A DNA stretch of 46,491 nt, from contig JAJRWH010000035.1 of the NCBI GenBank assembly GCA_024276935.1, forward strand, positions 1-46,491. The letters run 5' to 3'. Source of the DNA: Deltaproteobacteria bacterium. GTDB taxonomy: Bacteria > Desulfobacterota > Desulfuromonadia > Desulfuromonadales > Geopsychrobacteraceae. The translations under genes were made by a program, and so were the position numbers. Below are positions 35,196 through 43,999 of the stretch, piece by piece; position 1 is the first letter of the stretch; each line of letters begins with the position of its first letter. The notes beneath the pieces were generated by a model. The model did not search any database and was not told where the DNA came from. It was given only the letters and a program-made list of their open reading frames with translations.

Positions 35196-37673
35196 CTAAA
35201 AAGTCAGTTCCAGTCCTGCCCAGAATTGTCGTCCAAGACCAAACTGATTGTCTTGCGTCCCCACAGGGTTTTTGCGATCAAAAACATTGAAAATATCCAG
35301 GTTGAAAGCCAGATTTGTGCGCTGAAAGTTTGTTGCCTGCCAGGAGAAACGCCAGTCAAAGACCAGTGAACTTGGTTTTGTTACCTTGGCATATATATCG
35401 TACCCGTCTGCAGTGTTCTTTTTCGTGTCATCCAGACGCTTGTAACGGCTTCTAAACTTCATAGTATTTGTAAACGTTATCCGTAACGGAAACTTTGCCG
35501 CCCAGGTCAGATTCGCCGTCCAGGGACGTGTGTAATTGTCTCGGGGCAGGTCATATCGGTAGAGCAATTTGCCGTTGTACCAGACCTGTTCGGCCAGGTC
35601 GGTATCGTCAAATGTGTCATCATAGCTGTCGTTGCTGCTGGTTTCTTCTTCATAGGAGAAGTTGATAGAGAGAAAATGTCTGGCCCATTGGCGCTCCCAG
35701 GCAAGGCGGTAACTTTTATAGTCCTTGCGTCCGTTGTTGTTCAGGGTGACATGACGAATGGCATAGGGGTCTGACAGGTCGAAGGGGTCGATTTCTTTTG
35801 CGAGCTGATTTGTGTACTGACGTTGAATGTATTCGAGCAACATGCGACCTTTGAACAGGGCTTGATCGACCCCGATCGTCTGTTCATCGGCGTAGGGTGT
35901 TTTCAGTTTTGAAAAACGGGTGTCAAGAGGGGAGAAGTAAGCCTTGTCCGTCCAGTCTGTCAGGGTGCCAGTGGCAGAATCATAACTTCTTGTCTGAAGA
36001 GTTTGCGGAAGAATACTTTCGCGAATCTTGTAGGTAAGAACCGTTCGGTCGTAGTAACGGTTCCAGCCTCCGATCAGAATTGTTTTTGAGTCGCCAAACA
36101 GATCAAAGCTGGCGGCAAGGCGTGGTGCAAAATTATTATTCTCCATCAGGTCGTCATAGGAGTAACGTATGGCCGGCCTCAGAATCAGTCTGGATAATTC
36201 CAGAGCATCTTCCAGGTACAGACTGGTTTGATTTGTGGATACCTTGGCACTGTTTTTCAGGTAAATCCTGCGTTTGCTGAGGTATTGTTCTCCACTGATG
36301 CAGGTGATGTCATCTGCTGCACAAATAACACCCGGTTCAAGCTTCGCAGAAGTGTAACTTGTTGTTTCCTGTGGCCTGTCCAGATTGGCATTGATGACCT
36401 CAAGCTGAAGTCCAAGGTTGAGTGTATGGGTTAGTATGCCCTGTTCAATCGGAATCGATTTCCAGTCGCTGTTGAGACTCAGGCTTCTCTGGGTCCGTTG
36501 AAGATCGCCCAGGCCCCCTTCTTTGCTGAAGCTGCTGTCGATCAATAAGCCCCAGTCTTTAGAGGTTGGAGTTCCTGCATCGTCAGCTTTCCAGCTGAAA
36601 AGCTGATGGGGAGCCTCACGACGATCCTGGCTTTCACGGTAGGCCACCTTTACCTGGAAATCGCCACTCAGGCTCTCGTTCCGATAGTCAGCGGCGATCG
36701 CCCAGGCATCATTGTGCAGGCTGAATTGGCTGTCTTTGGTTCCCCGCAGGAAACGATCCTCCTGATAAGGAGAGTAGGTTGACGAGAGGCGCAGTGTTTC
36801 AGTGGCAGATTTGTCGAGCAGATATTTGAGAAAATAGGTTTCAAGTCGACGGTTTTGTTTTTCGGTTTGCCCAAGTAACAGAAGTGGAATATTGGAATAA
36901 CGTTGTTCGTACGCGGCGAGCAGTCCACTGTGGGTCGAGAGCGGGATACTGATATTTCCATCTACGTTCTGTTTTTTAAAGTGGGGTTGTTGATCGTCAC
37001 TGCCAGAGGTTGCAAAATCGGTTTGATCTTCCGGGGCGACAAAAAAGCTGGTCCAGTCATCACTGGTTGTGCGGTACTGCAGCTTTCCTTCAAAATTGGG
37101 TGACGGGTCGATGGTTTGTGCTTCAATGACGCCCCCGGTGAAGTTTCCGTAACGAGCGGGGATGTTGTGATCGTAAACCGTGACCTGTTCGATAAGTTCT
37201 GTGCCGATAAATATCTCCTGGGGATGTCCGGGGATATTGGAAATACTGTTGGTTGTATCATACAGAGGGTCTAACAGGCTGTTATTGCCGAGGCCATCAA
37301 TCAGAAAATTGTTGTCGTTAACGCGTCCGCCGGAGATTGACAGGTTGGGCGGCTTGATTTCTCCTCCCGTGAAAGAACTGTCTTTCTCTTCGGCAAACTG
37401 GACACCGGGCATAATGCTGAGAAGTTCGTTGATGCTGCCATTGCGATTGGGATGACGGTCAATCAGTTCTTTACTCAATGTACTGGCGCCGATCAGGGGA
37501 TCGAGACGGGTGGCCTCAACAGTGACTGTTGGCAGGGTGAGGATGCCGGATTTTGCTTGAGAGGGAACGAGTGTGCCTTCCTGCCCCTCTTCTGTCGCCG
37601 GGGCCGCGGCGGGCAGCAGAAGAACAAGGATAAAAATCAATATTTTGAGGACGTGGCAATCTCGGGTTATCAT
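35196..37673 (-). CDS. TonB-dependent outer-membrane receptor
   Basis: The protein is 825 aa. A signal peptide (about 1-26) is followed by a TonB-box-like TVTVEATRLD, a plug domain (SINELLSIMPGVQF, NNFLIDGLGN, ARYGNFTGGVIEAQT) and a 22-strand-type barrel. It ends in the aromatic outer-membrane signature WAGLELTF. One cysteine pair (ICAADDITC) probably closes an extracellular loop. The substrate (siderophore, cobalamin or other) cannot be told. It is divergent from a TonB protein gene and convergent with the propeller gene at 15 bp. Confidence 0.92.
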   Translation of the reverse strand: MITRDCHVLKILIFILVLLLPAAAPATEEGQEGTLVPSQAKSGILTLPTVTVEATRLDPLIGASTLSKELIDRHPNRNGSINELLSIMPGVQFAEEKDSSFTGGEIKPPNLSISGGRVNDNNFLIDGLGNNSLLDPLYDTTNSISNIPGHPQEIFIGTELIEQVTVYDHNIPARYGNFTGGVIEAQTIDPSPNFEGKLQYRTTSDDWTSFFVAPEDQTDFATSGSDDQQPHFKKQNVDGNISIPLSTHSGLLAAYEQRYSNIPLLLLGQTEKQNRRLETYFLKYLLDKSATETLRLSSTYSPYQEDRFLRGTKDSQFSLHNDAWAIAADYRNESLSGDFQVKVAYRESQDRREAPHQLFSWKADDAGTPTSKDWGLLIDSSFSKEGGLGDLQRTQRSLSLNSDWKSIPIEQGILTHTLNLGLQLEVINANLDRPQETTSYTSAKLEPGVICAADDITCISGEQYLSKRRIYLKNSAKVSTNQTSLYLEDALELSRLILRPAIRYSYDDLMENNNFAPRLAASFDLFGDSKTILIGGWNRYYDRTVLTYKIRESILPQTLQTRSYDSATGTLTDWTDKAYFSPLDTRFSKLKTPYADEQTIGVDQALFKGRMLLEYIQRQYTNQLAKEIDPFDLSDPYAIRHVTLNNNGRKDYKSYRLAWERQWARHFLSINFSYEEETSSNDSYDDTFDDTDLAEQVWYNGKLLYRYDLPRDNYTRPWTANLTWAAKFPLRITFTNTMKFRSRYKRLDDTKKNTADGYDIYAKVTKPSSLVFDWRFSWQATNFQRTNLAFNLDIFNVFDRKNPVGTQDNQFGLGRQFWAGLELTF

Positions 37674-37809
37674 GTGTTGTCCATTTCGAACTGCCTTGGT
37701 TGAGCCCCCTCAGAACAATTACCTACGCTAACAGTGTAGAATCTGCTCGATCAAGCTAAAAAAACTATTTGTATTGACTTATTACTTTCTTGAGTCAGGA
37801 GTGTTGTTT

Positions 37810-38583
37810 ATGACGGGCTGTCGCCTGGTTTTTTTTCTGGCCCTATCTCTTGGTGTGCATATCGCAATCCTTGCGATTCACCTTTCCAGGGAGCCTGCGT
37901 TTTTTGCACCCGGAGGGGATTATCCTGTCAGGCTTGTTACCCAGAATGCTCGTAATTTCAGACCGGTTATCCCTAAGGCCAAACCTCCTTCACCTGTTGT
38001 TTCCCGATCTGTCTCCCCGCCGGATAATCAGAAACCTTTTTTGCCGCAGGTCGGAAAACGGCGGATTTTACATCGGGTGGTTTCTGACGAAATAGATATC
38101 CCTGAGACAACGAGGCAAACACAGAAAGTTGTGAGAAAGGCACAGATTGCTGAAGAGGGGCACGTTACTCAAGAACCTTTACCTCGGTCTTTGCCGTTGC
38201 CAGTTGTACAGTTATCTTCTGGTAGTGAAGAAACAGGGGCTCCTCAGAAAAGAGTATCTGCCTCAGCTGAGACAATTTCTACAGAGTTGTCTGTGCTGCC
38301 TGAACCTGGGCTGCTGCCGGTTTATGCAACCAATCCGCGCCCGGTTTATCCTGCCGTTGCGCGGCGTAAAGGCTGGACCGGGAAAGTGCTTTTGTTGGTT
38401 CAGGTGGATAAAAACGGCAAGGTTTGTCAACTCAGTGTGGATAAGGGCTCAGGTTATTCGGTTCTGGATCGTGCAGCGTTGCGAGCCGTAAGGCGCTGGC
38501 GTTTTGTTCCACCAGGGAATGCAGGTCGGGAGATGGTGAGTGAGGTTGTCATTCCGATAGATTTTCGTTTGCCTTCACAGTGA
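37810..38583 (+). CDS. TonB family energy-transducer protein
   Basis: The protein is 257 aa. One N-terminal membrane segment (about 5-24) is followed by a proline-rich periplasmic stretch and the C-terminal TonB domain beginning with RPVYPAVARRKGWTGKVLLL and ending RRWRFVPPGN. The start is the ATG at 37810 with AGGAG upstream, not the TTG at 37774. It would pass proton-motive force from ExbBD, which is not in the window, to the receptor opposite. The divergent pairing suggests a dedicated TonB. Confidence 0.88.
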   Translation: MTGCRLVFFLALSLGVHIAILAIHLSREPAFFAPGGDYPVRLVTQNARNFRPVIPKAKPPSPVVSRSVSPPDNQKPFLPQVGKRRILHRVVSDEIDIPETTRQTQKVVRKAQIAEEGHVTQEPLPRSLPLPVVQLSSGSEETGAPQKRVSASAETISTELSVLPEPGLLPVYATNPRPVYPAVARRKGWTGKVLLLVQVDKNGKVCQLSVDKGSGYSVLDRAALRAVRRWRFVPPGNAGREMVSEVVIPIDFRLPSQ

Positions 38584-38735
38584 TTCGAATCTGGTCAGTT
38601 CAGAAGGGCAGACATTGAAATAAACTGCTGTCAATTCTTACAGTTAGTTGATTGTATTTCGCAGAAATTGTTTGACCTCTTAGCGGCAATCCCCTAAGTT
38701 AGGTAAGAATTTTTTTAGAGATTTGCCGAGGTTGG

Positions 38736-38769
38736 ACAACAGGTAAAATCTGTTGTTTCCTCCTTTTTT
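38736..38769 (+). terminator. Weak hairpin followed by a T-rich tract
   Basis: ACAACAG (38736-38742) pairs with CTGTTGT (38750-38756), followed by TTCC and TCCTTTTTT. The stem is short and A/T-rich. It may be a weak terminator between tonB and the chemosensory operon, or a leader hairpin. Confidence 0.3.
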
Positions 38770-38823
38770 GCAGGAAGCTGTCATTTTGCAGGTGGCAGGC
38801 TATTTCAGACCGGAGTGCGACAG

Positions 38824-40107
38824 ATGAGCGCAGAAGCAACCAGGGTTCTGATCGTCGACGATTCACCAACTGTTCGTCGTTTGGGAGAATTGATCCTCAG
38901 CCAACAGGGGTATGCCGTACATACTGCCGAGGACGGGGAGCAGGGGCTCGAAATTGCGCGGCGTGTCAAGCCCAATGCAATTCTGGTTGACTTTGTCATG
39001 CCAAAGATGAATGGCCACACCTTTTGTAAATTGCTACGAGAAGATTCGCAGATGGCAGAAGTGCCTCTGATTCTGATCTCTTCCAAGGGAGAAGCTGTCG
39101 GCGAAGCATTTGAAAAAGAGTTCGGGGTCATTCATTATTTCTCAAAGCCTTTCGAACCTGATGATCTGGTCCGTAAACTCGAAGAGGTTCTCGGAACGGA
39201 TACTCCCGCTTTGGCAGAAAATCCTGCTGCTGAGACCTCTGCAGGGGTTGCTCCGGCAGCTGTAGAAAATATTGTTGACAAGGTTTTGCGGCAATACTTT
39301 CAAAAAGATTTTCCTTTGCTGATGAGAAATGTTCTTTCAGATACCTTGAACGAGGCGGGACTGGTCCAGAAAAGAGGAATGATTCTTTCGGGTGATCTGT
39401 CCGAAGTCCTTTTGCCGGACGTTATTAATTTTGCCTATAACTCCCGGCTTTCAGGTCGGTTGACCGTTTTTTCACAGGAAGTTTTTGGTGAAATTTTCAT
39501 AGAGGATGGCAATTTCGTCTTTGCGACCTCCAGTCGCAAAGGAAGCCGCAACATCTTTTTGACTGATTTGCTCCTCAAGGATGGTCGTTTGACTGCTGAT
39601 GAAACCGTCCTGACAGAATGTGTTGCTGAGGCCCGTTCTCGGAATCTGCCGATAGGTCGTATTCTGGTGGAACGGGGAATGCTGACCGATGAAGAATTGA
39701 TGGACTACCTTCAGCAGCATGCACAGGATGCATTCGGAACCACTCTGGATGTCAAAGAGGGAAATTTCTTTCTGGAACGCGATGAATTGCCAACCAATCT
39801 TCAGGATCTGACCAACCGGGTGCCGCTGATCAACGTTCTGATGGAGGGTCTTAGCCATCTGGATGAAAAGCATCTTGCGGCGTCTGAATTCAAGGATGAG
39901 AATATGGTTCTTGTCCGTTTGATTACCAACGAAGATGCTCTTGAAACCGTTCAACTCAAACCACGTGAGCTTGAACTCTTTGGTTTGATCGATGGTAAAA
40001 AATCGTTGCAGGAGATTATTGCGCTCAGTCAGTTGGAGCCTCTGGAAACCAAACGAATCTGTTACGCCTTACGCAAGGTTGGACTTTTGCGTGTCAAGAG
40101 CAGTTGA
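38824..40107 (+). CDS. PATAN (DUF4388) response regulator
   Basis: The protein is 428 aa. The receiver domain (about 1-125, phospho-acceptor D56 in LVDFVMP, KPF at the end) is followed by an Ala/Pro-rich linker. The C-terminal PATAN/DUF4388-type region begins DLSEVLLPDVINFAYNSRLSG and runs through LLLKDGRLT and GRILVERGMLTDEEL. PATAN regulators such as cyanobacterial PixG act as outputs of type IV-pilus chemosensory systems. It is the first gene of the operon with the Hpt-CheW and CheA proteins. The ATG at 38824 has GGAG upstream. Confidence 0.9.
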   Translation: MSAEATRVLIVDDSPTVRRLGELILSQQGYAVHTAEDGEQGLEIARRVKPNAILVDFVMPKMNGHTFCKLLREDSQMAEVPLILISSKGEAVGEAFEKEFGVIHYFSKPFEPDDLVRKLEEVLGTDTPALAENPAAETSAGVAPAAVENIVDKVLRQYFQKDFPLLMRNVLSDTLNEAGLVQKRGMILSGDLSEVLLPDVINFAYNSRLSGRLTVFSQEVFGEIFIEDGNFVFATSSRKGSRNIFLTDLLLKDGRLTADETVLTECVAEARSRNLPIGRILVERGMLTDEELMDYLQQHAQDAFGTTLDVKEGNFFLERDELPTNLQDLTNRVPLINVLMEGLSHLDEKHLAASEFKDENMVLVRLITNEDALETVQLKPRELELFGLIDGKKSLQEIIALSQLEPLETKRICYALRKVGLLRVKSS

Positions 40108-40252
40108 AAAGGACCGCAAGACACCAGTTATTCAATCTTTACAGTCGTGAATCTTGATCCAGCGTTTATGGGTTATACAAGGTCAGTGATTTGAAAAATA
40201 ATTCTTGGGTCGATTGTTTTTCAACAGCCTTGAGGAGGCTGCAAGGTATCTT

Positions 40253-41587
40253 ATGAGCGATATGCGCCAGAAACTGTTACCGGTTTTTCTAGAAGAAGCC
40301 GGTCGCAAGATGCTGCAACTTGACACCTTTCTTACGACACCTGAAAACGAAAAAACTCTTGAAGAGCTTGAAGCTGCATTTCGGGCGGCTCACACGTTAA
40401 AGGGGACGGCTGCCCTGGTTCAGGCAGAGTCCGTTTGTTCTCTGAGTGGGCGAATCGAGGGGTTGCTTGAAGGGCACTTTGAACTAAATCGCTTTCCATC
40501 CAGGGTAGAATATGAGGCGATGCAGCTGGCATTGGACCGCTTGAAAACACTGGTGGATGCCGTCGAAAAAGGCTCTGCCGAACCGGCAGGGATTGCTGCT
40601 GAAGCCGAACTTGCCCTGAAATTGGCCATGGCGTTTCCAGGACGCAAACCTCTTGGTGACCTGCTTGAGCAAAATGCGATTCATGACCCTTTTGCTGAAG
40701 ACCCTCAGCCGGATGATTTTGCCGAAGAGGCGTCAGATGTGACGCTGTCCCTGACTCCTGGTGAAGATCCTTTTGCCGAAGATCCCTCCCTCGATTCATC
40801 ACCTGTTCTGCAGGATCCCCTGTCCGACCCATTTGCTGATGATCCGGCGTTGGACGCTGGGCTTGTTGCTGACTCTGTAGCCGATCCTTTTGCCGATGGT
40901 CCTGCCCTTGATTCTGCCCTTGGTTCAGCCGATGACGCCGACGAGGCTGTTTTGTCAGCTGGTACCGGTTTCCACAGCAAACCCGGGCCTGACCAGAAGG
41001 ATCCCGGGGAGGATCTTGAAGAAGAACCTGCCGCTGAACAGGTTGATCTGACTGAAGCCGATCCCTTTGCCGAAGACCCGGAACCTGTTCCTGAAGCTTT
41101 AGAAGTTCCGGTTGCGCCTCCCAGGGAAAGCTTTGCCGAACGGATGCGCAAGAGAATTGAAAGTGAAAGTGCTCTGGGAACAGCCGAACGCCTTGCTTCA
41201 ACACTCTTGATGCAGAGAGAGGGGACAGAGTCAGAGCGAAATTATGCCTGTTGCCAATTCCGGATTGCGAAGAAGGATTACTATCTGCCGATCAGAAATA
41301 TGGTTGAGATAGCGGACCTTCCACATGTTACACGTTTGCCATTGGCACCACCGGTCGTTCGCGGGTTGATCAATCTTCGTGGCCGGGTTCTGCCACTTAT
41401 CGATCTGGCGCTTCAGGAAGGGACGACATCAGGTTATGTCGCCGTGCAGAAAATAGTTGTTGCTGAAGCAGATGGTGAGCAATTGGCGTTTTTAACCGAT
41501 GGTGTTCCCGATTTGTCGGACGATCTTTCCGGAGAGAAGATTGATGTCAAGGCCTTTGTCGCGCAGTTTCGTGCAGGAGCGTCCTGA
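40253..41587 (+). CDS. Hpt-CheW hybrid with DPFAEDP repeat linker
   Basis: The protein is 444 aa. An N-terminal Hpt domain has its phospho-His at 47 (AAHTLKGTA). An acidic linker of about 150 residues then contains five DPFA(E/D)xP repeats, and a CheW domain (about 330-440, with RNMVEIADLPHVTRLPLAPP) ends the protein. There is no kinase domain. CheW would couple receptors to CheA, and the Hpt could be an additional phosphate acceptor; this is an inference. The ATG at 40253 has AAGG upstream and follows a short hairpin CAGCCT/AGGCTG (40225-40241). Its TGA overlaps the CheA start by one base. Confidence 0.88.
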   Translation: MSDMRQKLLPVFLEEAGRKMLQLDTFLTTPENEKTLEELEAAFRAAHTLKGTAALVQAESVCSLSGRIEGLLEGHFELNRFPSRVEYEAMQLALDRLKTLVDAVEKGSAEPAGIAAEAELALKLAMAFPGRKPLGDLLEQNAIHDPFAEDPQPDDFAEEASDVTLSLTPGEDPFAEDPSLDSSPVLQDPLSDPFADDPALDAGLVADSVADPFADGPALDSALGSADDADEAVLSAGTGFHSKPGPDQKDPGEDLEEEPAAEQVDLTEADPFAEDPEPVPEALEVPVAPPRESFAERMRKRIESESALGTAERLASTLLMQREGTESERNYACCQFRIAKKDYYLPIRNMVEIADLPHVTRLPLAPPVVRGLINLRGRVLPLIDLALQEGTTSGYVAVQKIVVAEADGEQLAFLTDGVPDLSDDLSGEKIDVKAFVAQFRAGAS

Positions 41588-43923
41588 TGGGAGATATGCT
41601 GGACAGTGTTTTTGCTTTTTTTGTTGAAGAAGCGACAGAACATCTTGGCGTTCTGGAAGCCGGATTGCTTGAAATGGAAAAGGCCGGGACTGCAGAAGCT
41701 GAGGAGATGGAGCCGCTTTTTCGTGCTGCACATACCCTCAAGGGGTCTGCCAATCTGGTCAAGGTCGAATCGGTCGGGCAGATTGCCCATCGAATGGAAG
41801 ACCTTTTTGAACGTGTCCGAGATGGCAAGCTGAGTGTCGCTCCTGTTCAGATTGATGCATTGTTGTTTGCTCTGGACCAGATCCGGTTGCTGATTCGTTG
41901 TCGGGCTGATGGTCGGGAAGAGCCGCGTGATACGGTAAAACAGGCGATCAGGCGTTTGGACGACGCAGAGAAAAAGGCCTCGGCAACAAAAAAGAAACAA
42001 AAACCGCAAGCGAAAGTTGCAGATCAGGATCAGGACAAGGCGGCAGATTTTTCTTCACCACCGGATTCCACGCAAAGTGGTTATGTCGGAACCGAACGCC
42101 GTGGCCTGGGGCGGCGGGTCGAAGAGGCAACCGCAGGTATCCGTGTCGGGGCGGAGAAAATCGAAGCCTTGATGGGTTTGATCGGTGAAGTGACGGTGGT
42201 TAAAAATCACCTGGTCGACCAGTTTGGTCAGGTCGAACGGATGCGAGAGGAAATCGAGTTTGTTGGCCAGCGACTATTGCGAGAGGTGACCCAGTTCGCA
42301 GATCGCTATGATTACACCCTGCCTTCACAGGCTGAGTTGCAGCAGCAGGTCGAAATCGACAATTTTCAGGAATTGGAGTTTGACCGTTACGATGACCTGA
42401 ATCTCTTCAGTCGTAAATTGCGTGAAATCACAAATGATGTCAGCGAGGGGTTGCGGGACTTCAGAGATTTTATTGCCGCGTTCGGTCAGGATGTTTCCGC
42501 TCTGGATCGTATGACCGATGAAATCAAGGAGCGGATTTCAGAGGTCAGGACCGTTCCGGCAAGTACCCTTTTTCAACGTTTCAACCGTTCCATACGTGAT
42601 ATGGCCCGTGAACTGGATCAGGATGTCGATCTGTTCATATCGGGCGGCGAAACCCTGATTGACCGGGTGGTTTATGATGGTTTGTTTGATCCTTTGCTGC
42701 ATATCATTCGTAACTCTTTTGCCCACGGGATAGATTCTGCCGCTGAGCGCAAAGCCATGGGCAAAAGAGAAAAGGCCACAATCCGGTTGGCTGCAGAGCG
42801 TCGTGGCAATACCGTAGAGATATCGGTCAGTGACGATGGGCGTGGAATAGATCTGGAAAAAGTCCGCCAGCGGGCGATTGAAAAAAACTATATCTCGGCA
42901 ACTGACAAGTTGAGCGAACGCGAACTTATCCAGATGATCTTCAGGCCCGGGTTCAGTACGACCACAGAGGCGGATGCAACATCTGGTCGGGGAGTCGGGA
43001 TGAGTGTTGTTATGGACCGGCTGGCGGCACTCAATGGCACAATCGATGTTGAGACCATTCAGGGGCAGGGGAGTACCTTCCGTTTGCGTCTGCCGTTATC
43101 TTTGGTCATTGTCAACGTGATTCGTTTCAAGGTTGGTGGCCAGCAGTTTGTTTTGCCTTCGGCGCTGGTCGATGAAATTCAGGACCTGGCCTATGAAAAA
43201 AATCGCCAACAAAAAGAGGGGCTTGATGAAGACCCCCCTGAGCAGGTCGATTTGCGTGAGCTTTTTGATTTGCCCAAGGTGGAAGATGCTCCGGCTTATG
43301 GCATTCTGACCCAGTCTGAAGGGGTTCCTATTTTAATGCTGGTCGATCAGGTGCTGGGTCAGGAAGATACGGTTATCAAGCCTTTTGGTGCTTTTTTGCA
43401 TGAGGTTCCCTACTTTTCCGGTTCGAGTCTGGCTGGTGACGGGAGTCTGCGACTTGTGGTCAACCCTGCGCGAATGAAGTATCGCGAAGGTTTGGTTGCC
43501 GAGGCTGCAGTAGATCGTCTGATTAACTCGCCAGAGATAGAACAGGCCCCCAAGGTTCTGATTGTGGATGACTCGTTGAGTGTGCGCAAGTTTGCAAGTA
43601 TGTTGCTGGCTGGTAAGGGTCTTGAAATCCTGACTGCGGCAGATGGTATGGAGGCTTTGGCAATTCTGGATAGCACTGATGTCGATTCCATAATTACCGA
43701 TCTGGAAATGCCGAATATGCATGGTTACGAGCTGCTTGCCGAGCTTCAGAGACGACCGGACTGGCAGGTTCCGATCGCGGTTCTTTCTTCACGAGCTGGA
43801 GAGCAGCATCAGCAGAAGGCTCTGGATTTAGGTGCGACCGATTATCTGATTAAACCCTTTGAAGAAGAAACGATGATGGCGGTGGTCAAGAAGCATTTGG
43901 CAATTGGTGGCAAGAGTTTGTAG
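41587..43923 (+). CDS. CheA-type chemosensory kinase with C-terminal receiver
   Basis: The protein is 778 aa. The Hpt domain has its phospho-His at 49 (AAHTLKGSA). A linker and dimer/helical region resembling ChpA/PilL (ELEFDRYDDLNLFSRKLREI) follows, then HATPase (HIIRNSFAHGID, DDGRGID, GRGVGMSVV). A CheW domain and a C-terminal receiver (VDDSLSVRKF, TDLEMPNMHG, KPFEEE) end the protein. The CheA-receiver fusion and the ChpA-like helical part are typical of chemosensory systems controlling type IV pili rather than flagella. It is coupled to the Hpt-CheW gene and ends at a strong bidirectional terminator. Confidence 0.93.
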   Translation: MGDMLDSVFAFFVEEATEHLGVLEAGLLEMEKAGTAEAEEMEPLFRAAHTLKGSANLVKVESVGQIAHRMEDLFERVRDGKLSVAPVQIDALLFALDQIRLLIRCRADGREEPRDTVKQAIRRLDDAEKKASATKKKQKPQAKVADQDQDKAADFSSPPDSTQSGYVGTERRGLGRRVEEATAGIRVGAEKIEALMGLIGEVTVVKNHLVDQFGQVERMREEIEFVGQRLLREVTQFADRYDYTLPSQAELQQQVEIDNFQELEFDRYDDLNLFSRKLREITNDVSEGLRDFRDFIAAFGQDVSALDRMTDEIKERISEVRTVPASTLFQRFNRSIRDMARELDQDVDLFISGGETLIDRVVYDGLFDPLLHIIRNSFAHGIDSAAERKAMGKREKATIRLAAERRGNTVEISVSDDGRGIDLEKVRQRAIEKNYISATDKLSERELIQMIFRPGFSTTTEADATSGRGVGMSVVMDRLAALNGTIDVETIQGQGSTFRLRLPLSLVIVNVIRFKVGGQQFVLPSALVDEIQDLAYEKNRQQKEGLDEDPPEQVDLRELFDLPKVEDAPAYGILTQSEGVPILMLVDQVLGQEDTVIKPFGAFLHEVPYFSGSSLAGDGSLRLVVNPARMKYREGLVAEAAVDRLINSPEIEQAPKVLIVDDSLSVRKFASMLLAGKGLEILTAADGMEALAILDSTDVDSIITDLEMPNMHGYELLAELQRRPDWQVPIAVLSSRAGEQHQQKALDLGATDYLIKPFEEETMMAVVKKHLAIGGKSL

Positions 43924-43942
43924 CCCGGTGCTGACCAGATTG

Positions 43943-43978
43943 AAAAGCCCCGCAGCATTGAATGCTGCGGGGCTTTTT
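43943..43978. terminator. Bidirectional intrinsic terminator
   Basis: A 17-nt arm (43943-43959, AAAAGCCCCGCAGCATT) pairs with 43961-43977 and is followed by a T-run. The A-run on the left makes it work on the minus strand too. It lies between the convergent cheA-type gene and the chemoreceptor gene. Confidence 0.9.
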
Positions 43979-43999
43979 GGGGTATCTGTCAAAGAGATT

